Below, one piece after another: positions 42,601-53,224 of a stretch of 64,000 nucleotides of DNA (position 1 is its first letter; the number at the start of each line of letters is the position of its first letter). Made by a program: the position numbers and the translations under genes. Source of the DNA: Trichuris trichiura. Its lineage: Eukaryota > Nematoda > Enoplea > Trichinellida > Trichuridae. A model generated the notes under the pieces. The model was not told the origin of the DNA, searched no databases, and saw nothing but the letters and a program-made list of their open reading frames with translations. The stretch is from contig JBAJFE010000025.1 of assembly GCA_037903355.1 (NCBI GenBank), positions 1,426,001-1,490,000 of the forward strand, read 5' to 3'.

Positions 42601-45470
42601 AAAGGGTGTCAACAGCCGTCTGACCTCCCCGTCGGGAACAGTGTACGCGCCTTACTTTGTTTCTTTTTTTAAAAATTAAGTTCCTTGGCAACAAATCTCT
42701 TGTCAACTCTTTTCAGCGTTAACCTATCCCTACAACAGCAGCAGCAGCAGCAGACGCAAGCCAAGCAAGTGCCCCCCGCCTTTGACTCGACCGTTGGTTT
42801 CGATCCGGCATTGTACCAAAAATACGTCGATCAAGAACGCGAGCAATTGAACTACTTGAAAGTAGGCGTCGTATACTTGATGACGTCACTATAGTGACGT
42901 ATCACCATTGTAGGAGCAAAAGATGCTGAAAGATAGCGCGAATATGGCGCCACCGTTCGTTGCAGCACCGCCGGCAAAACCCGCGGTTTCAACCGCCTCA
43001 AATCCGTTCGTATCACCTGAGCCGCCAGCCGGCAAGGAGGTGATCGACTAATTTGAATATGCAAATGAGTTATTTTAGCTTTCAAAGGGTTTTTGTTTTT
43101 TGTAGGAGGATCTGCTGATGCTCAGTACGAATCCATTTGCCGACTCGCTTATGTTGACGAATGTTCAGCAACCTCAGGCGCCTCCTCCTCCTCCTGCCCA
43201 GCTATATCCAACGGTTGAGTGGAACCAACCCGCTACAGCTGTCTATCCATTTGCGGTTAATGGTCATAGCCAAAGCCCAATGACCGTCAACTCGAACTTT
43301 GTCACCGAAGAGTCGTTCAGTAGGGCGTTCGATCGTAACCAAGTTTCTCAAAAAGGTTCGGCAAGTAAGTTGCTTTCTTTTTTTTAAAAAAATACTTCCC
43401 GCCCGCCACACACAATTCATCGTCAACGAGCACAACGTTAACGGTTGCTTTTATCCTGTTTTTATGCAAATTTTTTGAATACATTCTTTACGCATAGGTG
43501 TCGGCGAGGATGACGCTGCACTTTCCAGAGGTAAGACGATCTTTTTTTTTGTTTTTTTTGGGGGGAAAATATTTTGCCTAACTTTGATTGGCTAAACTAT
43601 AGCGCCGCGCTTACCAGCAATAGCTGGAAAGTGCTTTTCTTGTTTTCTGGAATTTTGTTTTCGTTCCAGCGACCAATCCTTTCCTTGCCGACGACACCAA
43701 GCAGCAGCCGCCTTCCTCGGTGACGTCACAGCTCGTTGCCGAAACGGAGAAAAGTTGGCGGGACGATTTTGACACTCGCGCAGGTAATGGAAGCTTTTTT
43801 GAGTTTTTATTTTGAAAAAACGCCTTTCAGAGACAGACCAATCGAAGCAGAGCGGCGCGGTTCGCTCGTCGGAATCGGCTGCCGAAATTATTGCCAAACT
43901 GAAGCAGAATGCGCAAGGTTGATGTCCAGACGCTTTATGAGTTGACTTCGCGCTTTTGCTTTAGCTTTAAGCAGCGCTACAAGTTCCAAAGGGAAACCTG
44001 CAACTGCAGTTGGGCCTCAGCCGGCGTTTGTAGGAACTTTCAAGCAGGAGCAGCCTCCGCAGGCGCCCCTACCACCGCTCTTCCGTAAATGGCATTTTTT
44101 TTTCATTGCGAGCATTATTACCTTTGAATTGTTAAGCTACTTTGCCCAGAAAACCATCGTTGGACGAATCGACTCCGCCGGCGCCACCACCACCACCTCC
44201 ACCTCCATTATCAAGTGATTTGCATAGTCAAGGCAGGACGATGGTCACCGGCGAACCGCCTGCCGACGTTACGCACGGTGGAGTCTACTTGGATACACCG
44301 TTTTGTAAGCGCGAAGAAAAAGTGCTTTCTTTTATTGTTTCCATTTTTTTAAAACGAATATAGCCAACGCGGACGCAAGTTACAGCAATGCTAATTCGCC
44401 GGCTGTTCAGCATCGTCAGTTTATGGACACCCGCCACGAGATGGCGCCGGCACAGCAGCAAGGTAATCTCTGATTTGGGCAAAAAAGCCCTTTTAACCGA
44501 CAAATGTAGGCGAGGATCCATTTTCGCGCCCTTTGGCAGCTGGCGCCACCTATCATGAACCGTCCGGTAAGCTATGATGTGGTCGCGCGGTTGGATCGGG
44601 TGGACAAACGAACGCCCCTTCTTTCCGTCAATGATATGTTGTGCAGTAGCGTTGTGCTCGTTGTCGGAATTGTGTCGTCCTATATATATATATGTCCAGT
44701 AATTGCCTAAGGTCCATATTCGTACATGCAATTGTTGTTAGGAATGACGGCAGGCGGCGCTGCTGCCTCTCAATGGTTGAAGGACGGTGGGTCATTCAAA
44801 GCTTCGACAGGAAATGCTGCAGCAGTCGGTGGTGGTAGCGGACTGATAACCCAAGAAAAAGGCGGTAAAATAGACCTTGAGTCTACGATTGCCAGTTTGG
44901 CTGAAAATCTAACAATCGACCGCGGTGGTGGTCAGGATGGGTGAAGCTTCTTGTATGCAAATTAGGATAGCAAGTTAAAGGTTGTTGTTTGTAGGAAATC
45001 GCCCAGGACTGCGGGACAGCGAGTTGGCTTAACGCCAAATGTTAATCCAAACCCGGTATCGTCCATTCCTCCTTTATCCGGCGGCTACTACGCCGGTAGA
45101 GGTGCCTATGGTGCCGGTCCAATGCCTACTTCATACATGCCCTACCCGGCGGCAGCGAATCAAAGCGCGATGATGCAAGGTCATGTTGCTCCAATGATGG
45201 GTCAGGTATGCGGCGATCCGTCGAGCGAGCCTATGCGTAAAATGCTTATTATTTCAGGTTCCTATTGGATTTTATGGTCAGCAGCAGCAGCAAGCAGGCA
45301 TGTATCCTCAGGCGCCGCAACCATTCGTTGGAATGATGGCAAGCCAACCGAGCCTGCAGAGCAATGGCTCGTTTTGGTCATCGACTGGTCAAGCGCCGCC
45401 TGCGCAGCCGCTCCAACCGCAACAGCAGCAGAACGTTCAATCTTTGCAAGACCCATTTGGCGCCTTATGA
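39601..45470 (+). CDS. unc-11: AP180/CALM clathrin assembly protein, 20 exons
   Basis: Twenty exons join in frame into 924 aa. They are 39601-39766, 40099-40241, 40310-40488, 42010-42106, 42170-42281, 42338-42444, 42503-42642, 42717-42861, 42914-43039, 43106-43364, 43498-43530, 43670-43783, 43831-43917, 43965-44084, 44137-44304, 44364-44462, 44510-44566, 44742-44940, 44995-45205 and 45258-45470. The N-terminal ANTH domain (about 1-300) shows [17 protein letters not shown], the phosphoinositide-binding lysine patch, then [33 protein letters not shown] and [17 protein letters not shown]. The long disordered tail carries short adaptor motifs: NPF three times (SNPF, TNPF, TNPF) for EH-domain proteins and DPF twice (EDPF, QDPF) for AP-2. 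A Gln run is encoded by CAG repeats at about 42733-42754. The protein sorts SNARE cargo and builds clathrin coats at the plasma membrane. The third intron is 1.5 kb; most others are 45-170 nt. Confidence 0.95.
40489..42009 (+). other. Long intron 3 of the AP180-like gene
   Basis: 1.5 kb intron. No nested gene is supported. AT-rich, with an ATTTGCAT octamer near 41087. Confidence 0.5.
42883..42900. promoter_or_regulatory. Perfect 18-bp palindrome in an AP180 intron
   Basis: ACGTCACTATAGTGACGT is fully self-complementary and occupies about a third of the 52-nt intron 42862-42913. It has two ACGTCAC half-sites. It could be a bZIP-type site or an RNA hairpin that brings the splice sites together. 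Confidence 0.4.
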
Positions 45471-47588
45471 TTGGCATTCGACCCGGGGAAGTTCACTTTT
45501 GTTTCGCGCCTTTTGCCCCTACTTTTCCTTGCAATACCTATCCTACTGTTTTCCATTCCTTATTATTATTATTATTATTATACGTAAGAGAGAGGGAAGG
45601 AAAGATGCGTTTCGTCGAATGAATGGGTACGACAAGGAGAGACGCGTCGATTCGTTTAAAATTGATGTCACGTGATGATCACTGATGTATTTTTGTTTGT
45701 TCAGTTCGTCAATATAGGTGCATTGACCATGAGTACGCGCACGTATACATGTATTTTTTTTTGTATTTTCAAGTTCGTTGAATCGACCGATGGGTCGTGG
45801 TTTCTTGCCATCTTTATCGTCCATGTGTTCTTCTTCCTCTTTCTCTTCTTCTTCTTGGCCGTTCGCGTTCTTGTTTTTGTCTCTTCGTCACTGGCGGTAA
45901 TAGCAATGCAATTGGTGGCTTTTCGTTAATTGTCCCGCGTTCCATCGGTAAAAATGAAAAAAGTTACTTTTGTTTCTCAGCCTTGCCAATGCCGACTACT
46001 GCAGGCGAGCGCCCAAGTTGCGCTTTCTATTTTTACCGTGAAAAACTCTGCTCGTTAATCCGTACTTCAATAGCATTTTAAAGAGACTCAAAAAGTTTAA
46101 TTTTTTTGTTCCGCATCTACTTGAAGAATTTGTTTTTTGTCTGTGACGGCTAATGGGTTATTTTGTCATTCAAATTGTTTGGTTTTGAGCTAAAATGCAG
46201 TCCCGCTGTAGTCAAGAAGCGATTTTTCAAAGTTCTATTGAATCGTCGTGCAAAGAAGAAGTGTTAACGTATTTTCAATTGTTTTTATTACAAAAAATCC
46301 CATTTTTCCCTTTAACTGTCGTAAAAGCTTATTCAAACGTGCTAAATTATAGTTTTTTAGTAGCAGTTCAGTCCGATATTGTAATTGTACTTTATTTCTT
46401 AGTTTACTGTAGCTGCATGCTTTAAATTTTTTCCTCCGCGGTTTTCAGGGCGTATACGAATTGCCAATTGGTCATAATTAATGGCACGATGCACAAAAAA
46501 TTGAACAGTTCTCAAAATTTTAAAAAATGTACCTTTTTGAAGCTATTCAGTCAAACTCCAATACTAGAAAATTTACGAATAGCTGCTCAAAGTTTGTATA
46601 TTCTACAAATGAAGTTGTTTTTATTTATGAAAATTCACGACGCTTTGTCCTGTTTTCAAAACTGAATAGTTTGCGTAATGTTAGCTGCGTTACCGACCAG
46701 TAAAGCGAAACTGTTCGTGCTTTGACTATAAAAGCTGCGACTGTGTGGCGTTTAATATTCCATCTCAAGTGTAAACTCCTTTTGATGCCACAAGTGCAGA
46801 AATTGTTATTTGTACCCTTCATTGTCATTCCGGCTCACTATACTTATCCTGTGGTGACTTTATGACAAAAATCCGTATAATCTCAAGAATACAGTGAAAA
46901 TTTAAATAATAGTGTCGCCATCGCGTCTTATAAGAGAACTGAAATTAGTAACTCCAAAAAAATCGCGTCCTATGCGAGTTCCTTTTTCAAATTTGCCAAG
47001 ATCAAACCACTACCACCGTTTATCTTCAAAATAACTCAAACTTTTGGCTCTGTTCCAACAATTTCAATTTTTTTAATTTTTTTACGGGCGCGCGACTTTG
47101 CTGCTCGTTGGAGTTGCCATCGGCACTCTTCGAGCTGACGCATTTGCTGCCTTAATTTTTTTTTACAAAAGCAACCCGTTGTACAACCTTAAAATATTTT
47201 GCTAGCAGAGCTTTCGGTAGTATTCTTTTAGAATATAACGCCGGGGAGTCCTCGTCCACAAAAGTTGCCGTAGAGGAAAATTTATAATTTCTGCTCAGCT
47301 TGAAATGGCATTTTCGGTCGAGAGATGAAATCCGGTGACGTCAGCGCGTGGAGCATTCAGTCCATAATGCCCTTTTTTGTACGTAAAACCTCCCGAGCCG
47401 TCCTACCGCCAATTTCGCCAAACGCGTCGGTCGCCCCAAAGTGGGACGATCTATTCGACCTCTAGCGCGTCAGGCCGATTGTCCGGCTTGCTATGACCGA
47501 CTTTCGGCCAAAAGGTGCTGCGCGGAACGTGTAGGACCAGTTGAGCAAATGTAAAGCATTTAAACGCTGTTTAACCTGCAGGCTTTCA
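45471..47588. other. 3' flank of the AP180-like gene and intergenic region
   Basis: Presumed 3' UTR followed by AT-rich DNA. A (TTA)7 microsatellite lies at 45560-45580. Open frames near 45800-46430 are low-complexity or hydrophobic by base composition and are not supported. No RNA gene is recognised. Confidence 0.4.
45560..45580. repeat. (TTA)7 microsatellite
   Basis: Seven uninterrupted TTA units, 90 bp beyond the stop codon of the AP180-like gene, probably in its 3' UTR. Confidence 0.9.
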
Positions 47589-47941
47589 ATGGAGGCGACT
47601 GTAGATTTGCAGCAATTTTCCCAACGAGTAAAGATGCTACGTTCAACGATGGCGCAACATTGGGAGCGCAGTTTGTGGCAGACGTCTCATTTAAGCGGCG
47701 CGGGCAGTAAAGTAAGAGTGAGTGGGCGTGTATTGTGCTTTTGCTGTTCGTTAGTTACTATTTGCACGACGGTGATCTTGCGAGAAATTCGCAAGTTCAA
47801 TTATGCTTCCGTTAACAGGCGGTCAATCGCACGGGCATTCGGCAATCCGCTAGCGGTGAAGGGTGCCACTGTTCTGTCGTTGTTGTTGTTGTTGTTGCTG
47901 ATTGTGCGGGTTCTCTTTTTCTGTTGCCTTTTGATGAATGA
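47589..47941 (+). CDS. Candidate two-exon small gene upstream of folliculin
   Basis: An ATG at 47589, just after an acceptor-like CTGCAG, opens 41 codons (VDLQQFSQRVKMLRSTMAQH, helical) to a strong donor AAA|GTAAGA at 47711. After TTAACAG at 47818 an in-phase exon reads AVNRTGIRQSASGEG, then a poly-Val run from GTT repeats, and stops at 47941: 81 aa in all. The second exon may instead be spliced on, toward the exon that begins after GCTTCAG near 48057 and carries the folliculin start, making this a 5' leader of the folliculin gene. No family recognised. Confidence 0.35.
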
Positions 47942-48126
47942 GTGAACCATCAAATGTGGTCATTCATGCGTGGCTAGCATGCATTTCGAATGCATGCCCG
48001 TTATGCAACTAACGCTAAAGCAAATACGGACTTGTGTAAGAGTGATAGATTGCTTCAGGTTTTTCTTCGACGGATGCGTGGAGGCCGCCGTGGCTGTCTA
48101 CCTAAAACAGCCGCTGCAGCGCTTCC

Positions 48127-50067
48127 ATGAACGCCGTAGTTGCTTTGTGCCATTTCTGCGAAATTCATGGTCCCAGAGTTCTCTTCTGCTGTCAGCCCTA
48201 CCACGAAGAAGCGCCTGTTCATTTGCAGTTGTCCAAGTCGCCATCCCCTTTGGCAGTCCCTTTCCCGCCCGAACGCGACGCTCCCTGCGACGGTGCTACC
48301 AACAGCTTTTCCAGCAAAGGTTTTTATGGCAAATTCGACTGCTTCGCCGCATGCTTACAGTCCACTCGTAAAGACTCGGATGCTGTTCTTGTTGAGACAT
48401 CCGACTTGGCGTACAGTCTACCTAAATTACGCGTTAGCACGTCCAGCTTGTTGCCAGACTTGTCCGGATATTTTTGCTGCGACACTTGTAACGCTTGTCG
48501 CTCCGTGGGAAGCACCTTTCCCGGTTTTCTTGTCAACGACCATAAAAGTCGAATCAGCTACGTTGGCAGCCAATTTCCCTACCATCCGGAGGTGTTCACT
48601 ATTGTCAGGCACGCCTGTTTGCGCAGTTTGAGCTGCGAAATATGTCCCGGTCGCGAAGGTCCCATCTTCTTTGGCGACTCGGTTTGCGGCTACTGCCTTT
48701 GCTACACGTTCAACGTAAAAGACTTTACGGCCAGAGGTTTTCACCACCTCTACTCGATTATTGTTGTCTCCATGGACCGTCTGCTGCTGTTGAACAATTA
48801 CGACTTTTTCGTCTCGTCCCTGTGCACCATAGCCGAGTACGTTCAAGCTAGAGCAGCCAAAGTATTCGACGATGAGCAAAGCCGCGACCAGGATCGTATG
48901 AAGCAACTAGCAAGCATGAACAAGTCGCTATGGTTGCAAGCTTCAGGTTTTTTAAGAGAACGTCGTCAATCCAATCCGTCCAATCCTCGTTCCCTTCTGG
49001 AACTGACCGGCGAGGAGGACGTCTACAGAAAGCTTAATCGAGCTTTCGTCTGGATTTTGAGAGCCCAAATGGAACAATGCGTCGAGGTTATCCTTGAGGG
49101 TTTGCCCGACCAAGATCATTTAATAGAACTGGAAACGCGTCACATGGAACGCGGCTTCGTTCGCTATTTAGAGTCCGACTACGATAGTTTCGCTCCTTAC
49201 AGAGCGGAAGTTCATTTAGGCGACATATTTACGGGTGTAGTGGCATTTCCGTCGGTTGACAACAACAACAAAGGCGGTGACAATTCCATCGAGCCGTTTT
49301 GTACGCTATCGGTTGTTCACTTAACGCACATAGCTCGATCGTTGAATAAGAGCAGTTTTCGTCTTCTGCTCTACCATCTTTTGGTGGGCAATCAAACGGT
49401 GGTTCGTTCGTCCGATAGCGACTTGGTCAAAATGGCTTTGGACGCTTTGAAATTGTTGTTGCCTCGAGGTTGCGTACGTCAAGTTAATTTTTCCTTGGAA
49501 TACTTGGAATGTTGGAGGTGCAATCTGCTCGGTGTCAGCGAGTCGGTACCCCTCCCGTTGGCAACGTTGGAGAATCCGTACGTTTTGTTGACAATTGAAT
49601 TGCAGCAACAACAGCAGGACAGTAGTCAAGGGGACGTAGTGGACGACGAGGACGAGCCTTCCGACTCGTCGTCAACCAGTGATCGCTTGTTGCAGTGCGC
49701 TTTTGGGGCTAAGTTGTACGCCTTCTCGTCGCCAACCGAATATCCAGCTTTAGTTAACAAAATAATGACAATGGTTTACGAAGGTGACGTCTCGTCGCAT
49801 GTTCTTGGCAAGCTGTTGTACGCTCTCAAGCAGGAATGGGTGAACAAGGCAAAATTGCTTTACGCTATGACCAAGCAGTTCAACAATGACGAGGCAAGCG
49901 TAAGCACCAAGTGGCGTTTGGCGACAAGGTGCAAAGAGCCCGATGAGGCTTTAGTCAAATTTTGGCAAGCTGGTCTTAGCCGTAGCTTCAAGTCCTACGT
50001 CATGTCCGTATGCTCTGAACGACAGGAATTCTCGTCGTCCACGTCGTCGTCTTCGTCCACCGCTTAG
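48127..50067 (+). CDS. flcn-1: Folliculin, intronless
   Basis: One frame of 646 codons, against 579 aa in human FLCN. The N-terminus MNAVVALCHFCEIHGPR is diagnostic and fixes the start. The longin domain includes VRHACLRSLSCEICPGREGP, IFFGD and FNVKDFTARGFHHLYSI. The arginine in ARGF corresponds to the catalytic arginine finger (Arg164 in human) of the FLCN-FNIP GAP. The DENN half shows FRLLLYHLLVGNQTVVRSSD, LLPRGCVRQVNFS, KLLYALKQEWVNKAKLLY and LVKFWQAGLSRSFKSYVMS. Folliculin with FNIP acts at the lysosome as a GAP for RagC/D, controlling mTORC1 and TFE3-type transcription factors. An acidic Asp/Glu/Ser insert near residues 495-515 and a Ser-rich tail account for the extra length. An acceptor-like GCTTCAG near 48057 suggests an upstream noncoding exon. 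Confidence 0.95.
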   Translation: MNAVVALCHFCEIHGPRVLFCCQPYHEEAPVHLQLSKSPSPLAVPFPPERDAPCDGATNSFSSKGFYGKFDCFAACLQSTRKDSDAVLVETSDLAYSLPKLRVSTSSLLPDLSGYFCCDTCNACRSVGSTFPGFLVNDHKSRISYVGSQFPYHPEVFTIVRHACLRSLSCEICPGREGPIFFGDSVCGYCLCYTFNVKDFTARGFHHLYSIIVVSMDRLLLLNNYDFFVSSLCTIAEYVQARAAKVFDDEQSRDQDRMKQLASMNKSLWLQASGFLRERRQSNPSNPRSLLELTGEEDVYRKLNRAFVWILRAQMEQCVEVILEGLPDQDHLIELETRHMERGFVRYLESDYDSFAPYRAEVHLGDIFTGVVAFPSVDNNNKGGDNSIEPFCTLSVVHLTHIARSLNKSSFRLLLYHLLVGNQTVVRSSDSDLVKMALDALKLLLPRGCVRQVNFSLEYLECWRCNLLGVSESVPLPLATLENPYVLLTIELQQQQQDSSQGDVVDDEDEPSDSSSTSDRLLQCAFGAKLYAFSSPTEYPALVNKIMTMVYEGDVSSHVLGKLLYALKQEWVNKAKLLYAMTKQFNNDEASVSTKWRLATRCKEPDEALVKFWQAGLSRSFKSYVMSVCSERQEFSSSTSSSSSTA

Positions 50068-51091
50068 GCTTTCCGTTTGTGCAATATTGTTGCGTCGTCG
50101 ATGGCCCCTTTTACGACGCTAAACCGAACGGGACCCTGTGTTGAGTCCATTTTTTTTTCTTATACCGCCTTCCCAAAGTATAATCCTTTAAACGCTTTAA
50201 CGCCAAGTTTGATTGATAGCAAAGTCGTACAAGTTCGACAGCGTTGGCTAGTCTTAAATGGGACGCAACGCCGCGCAACGACTTTGTCTGCACCTTTGTG
50301 CTTGGGGGGTCAACGTGGGATGTTCGCCGCGTTTTGACATTTGGCGAACGTTTGCTTAGGCGGTTGAATGTTCATGGAAAGCAGTATTCTGCATATACAT
50401 GGAAAGTTGGAAGGCGGCAGAAAATGGTAAGACGAAACAAAGAAAGTGACAGAAATGACGGTAGGTACCCTCTCTACGAAGGCATATGAAGAGATGCATT
50501 AACGTTCGCCAGGTGGATATCCTAGTCTGAGCACATCAGGATGTTTAATTTTCATTAGCGTCCGTATGACGTCACAAGTAGGAAGGACTCACTACTCGTG
50601 ACGTCATGTGTTGTTTCAGGCTGTCAAAGAGCTTTGCTCACTGTCAAGTGGCTGATGTTGCGAGAAGAATTTTGCCCAGCAAAAGGGCCCTCCAGTTAAT
50701 TATTAGACTCAAATTTTTGTTAAGTTTTGAAACAGTTTTTTCCTAACCACCGCTGAGGTTAGCTGTTACATTGTTAAAAGAGTTGCTTTCGCTAATGTAA
50801 GAAGCTTAGCCAATAGAGAAAAGTTTCCCCAAAGGCGCATCAAGTTGCTTACGCGTATGCTAATTTATTAAAAATATTTTACGAGAACCACTTTTTTCGA
50901 TCTACGCGCTGAAGGTACATACTAACGAAATGACGTCTGTGAAATTGTTAACGTTCCCTAATAGAGAATGTCTATCGGCGTTTCAACCTGAACGCGTCGT
51001 GCGCTGTTTCTAAATTGTACATTCGTTTTGCGAATATCGTCGACTTGCAATATCTTTATCAGCAGTACGAACGTTGTTTACATATAGTGCT
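50068..51091. other. 3' flank of folliculin and intergenic region
   Basis: No supported exon. It contains an inverted pair of CRE-type sites at 50566-50607. The remainder is AT-rich and unremarkable. Confidence 0.4.
50566..50607. repeat. Inverted repeat of CRE-type sites
   Basis: ATGACGTCACAAGTAG (50566-50581) and CTACTCGTGACGTCAT (50592-50607) are reverse complements except at one position, with a 10-nt spacer. Each arm contains a full TGACGTCA palindrome. Confidence 0.7.
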
Positions 51092-52027
51092 AAGGCGGTG
51101 CGCCTATTAGAATAAGCAGAGAATTCAAACCGAAATAAATTTGCATATTCCTTCGAAAAATAGGCAGTGCGCCTATTGGAATAAGCAGAGAGTTCAAGCC
51201 GAAATAAATTTGCATATTCCTTGAGTTTCGAAGGAATATGCAAATTTATTTCGATCTTATCTCATTGTTGCTTGGGCAAGTCGAAGAGATAAAGATAAGC
51301 GGAGAATTCAAACAGAAATATATTTGCATATTCCTTCGAAACTCGAGGAATATGCAAATTTATTTCGCTTTGAACTCTGCTTATTCCAATAGGCGCACTG
51401 CCTACCTTTCGAAGGAATATGCAAATTTATTCCGGTTTGAACTTCGAAACTCAAGTAGTATGCAACGTTATTTCGGTTTGAGTTTTTTTGCTTATCTTTA
51501 TCTCTTCGATTTGCCCAAGCAGCAGTGAGATAAGATCGAAATAAATTTGCATATTCATTCGAAACTCGAGGAATATGCAAATTTATTTCGGTTCGAACTC
51601 TCCGCTTATTCCAATAGGCACACTGCCTACCTTTCGAAGGAATATGCAAATTTATTTCGGTTTGAACTTCGAAACTCGAGGAATATGCAAATTTATTTCG
51701 GTTTGAGTTCTTTGCTTATCTTTATCTCTTCGATTTGCCCAAGCAGCAGTGAGATAAAATCGAAATAAATTTGCATATTCCTTCGAAACTCGAGGAATAT
51801 GCAAATTTATTTCGGCTCGAATTCTATGCTTATTCCAATAGGCGCGCTGCCTACCTTTCGAAGGAACATGCAAATTTATTTCGGTTTGAATTCTCTGCTT
51901 ATAGGCGCACAGTCTAACTTTCGAAGGAATACGCAAATTTATTTCGGTTTGAACTTCGAAACTCAAGGAGTATGCAAATTTATTTCGGTTTGAATTCTTT
52001 GCTTATCCTTATCTCTTCGATTTGCCC
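51092..52027. repeat. Satellite-like cluster of direct and inverted octamer repeats
   Basis: About 0.94 kb built from a short unit with core AATATGCAAATTTATTTCGG. I count about 11 copies on the plus strand (for example near 51238, 51350, 51417, 51573, 51642, 51683, 51797, 51867, 51928, 51970) and about 5 inverted (near 51133, 51202, 51321, 51537, 51762). The units are linked by TTCGAAACTCGAGG and by GCTTATTCCAATAGGCGCAC. A higher-order unit with TTATCTCTTCGATTTGCCCA repeats at a 224-bp spacing (51491 and 51715), again at about 52002, and in inverted form near 51265. Most cores contain the POU octamer ATGCAAAT. Open frames across it are repetitive translations, not genes. Confidence 0.9.
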
Positions 52028-52252
52028 GCGTTGACTTTGCAGCGCCATCTACAAAATAGAACTGCAAAAAGACTACCCAGCCGAGTGTTTTAATTTCAAA
52101 AAAAAAACAAACCGAATATTGAGCGTTTTTAAAATCACTGGTAGATTTGGAGCGTTGCGGAAATCGGCGGTCTTCGCGTTTTGTCCGCCTGGTAATCGTC
52201 CCGACGGCCAAAGGTGAAGCGCGGTTTGAAAATGTGAACAGTTTGGTCGAAT

Positions 52253-53224
52253 TTAGAAGAGGTCCATTTTTCTTCTTAGCAATTTTTCCAAAACGCGGGC
52301 GTCCTTGTTGAACCTGCGTATACCGTCGGCCAGTTTGTCCGTTGCCATTTGATCCTCGTTCATTTCCCAGCGGAAGGTCTTCTCGTCGATGACCATTTTT
52401 GGAAGCGTACAAGTGTCGGCTTTGTCGACGGAAAGGTGTTGCTTCAGCGAACTGGAATCGTTAGCCAACTTTTCCAGCAGCGCGGGACTAATGGTCAACA
52501 AGTCGCATCCGCAAAGGCCCTTCACTTGGTCGGTGTTGCGAAAGGAAGCGCCCATAACTTGCGTCTTGTAACCGTACTTCTTGTAGTAGTTGTACACCGA
52601 AGTAACGTTTTGAACGCCCGGGTCTTCGAGCATACCAAAGTGCTTTTTGTCCGTGTTTTCTACGTGCCAATCAAGGATGCGCCCAACAAAAGGCGACACT
52701 AAGGTAGCGCCAGCTTGGGCGCAGGCGATTCCCTGAATAAGGCTGAACATCAAGGTCATATTGCAATGGATGCCCCATTGGCTTTCCAAAATGGCGCCAG
52801 CCTGAATGCCCTCCCATGTCGAGGACAGCTTGATCAACACTCGGGACGAATCGACACCCATCTCCTTATAAAGGTCGATTAGTCGACGAGCTCTTTCGAC
52901 TTGACCATCTCGATCGAATGACAAGCGAGCGTCCACTTCGGTGGATACTCTGCCCGGAATGATCTTCAAAATTTCGCATCCAAAATTGACGAACAACTTG
53001 TCCATCGCCAGCAAAGCGTATTCGTCCGCTGTCAAGCCTTGACGAGACTGCGCGTATTCAATAGCCGACTCGATCAAGTCTCCGTACTGAGCCATGCCGG
53101 ACGCTTGTAGTATCAGCGTTGGATTGGTGGTCGCATCCTGCGGTTTAAATTGATGGATAGTTTGAAAATCGCCAGCGTCCGCCACGACGGTTGTGTAATT
53201 TTTCAATTGTTCCAAAGCGTTCAT
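52253..53224 (-). CDS. Transaldolase, intronless
   Basis: Single frame of 323 codons, close to the ~337 aa of animal transaldolase. It exchanges dihydroxyacetone units between sugar phosphates in the non-oxidative pentose phosphate pathway. Signatures: [12 protein letters not shown] at the N-terminus, the Schiff-base lysine in [37 protein letters not shown] and [11 protein letters not shown]. The ATG at 53224 gives the standard N-terminus [20 protein letters not shown]. It faces away from the aldolase gene 800 bp to the right. Its 3' end lies about 225 bp from the octamer repeat cluster. Confidence 0.97.
   Translation of the reverse strand: MNALEQLKNYTTVVADAGDFQTIHQFKPQDATTNPTLILQASGMAQYGDLIESAIEYAQSRQGLTADEYALLAMDKLFVNFGCEILKIIPGRVSTEVDARLSFDRDGQVERARRLIDLYKEMGVDSSRVLIKLSSTWEGIQAGAILESQWGIHCNMTLMFSLIQGIACAQAGATLVSPFVGRILDWHVENTDKKHFGMLEDPGVQNVTSVYNYYKKYGYKTQVMGASFRNTDQVKGLCGCDLLTISPALLEKLANDSSSLKQHLSVDKADTCTLPKMVIDEKTFRWEMNEDQMATDKLADGIRRFNKDARVLEKLLRRKMDLF

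Noticed and set aside
51010..51966. Several open frames through the octamer array
   Set aside because: They are repetitive translations of the satellite units in both strands and share no protein family.
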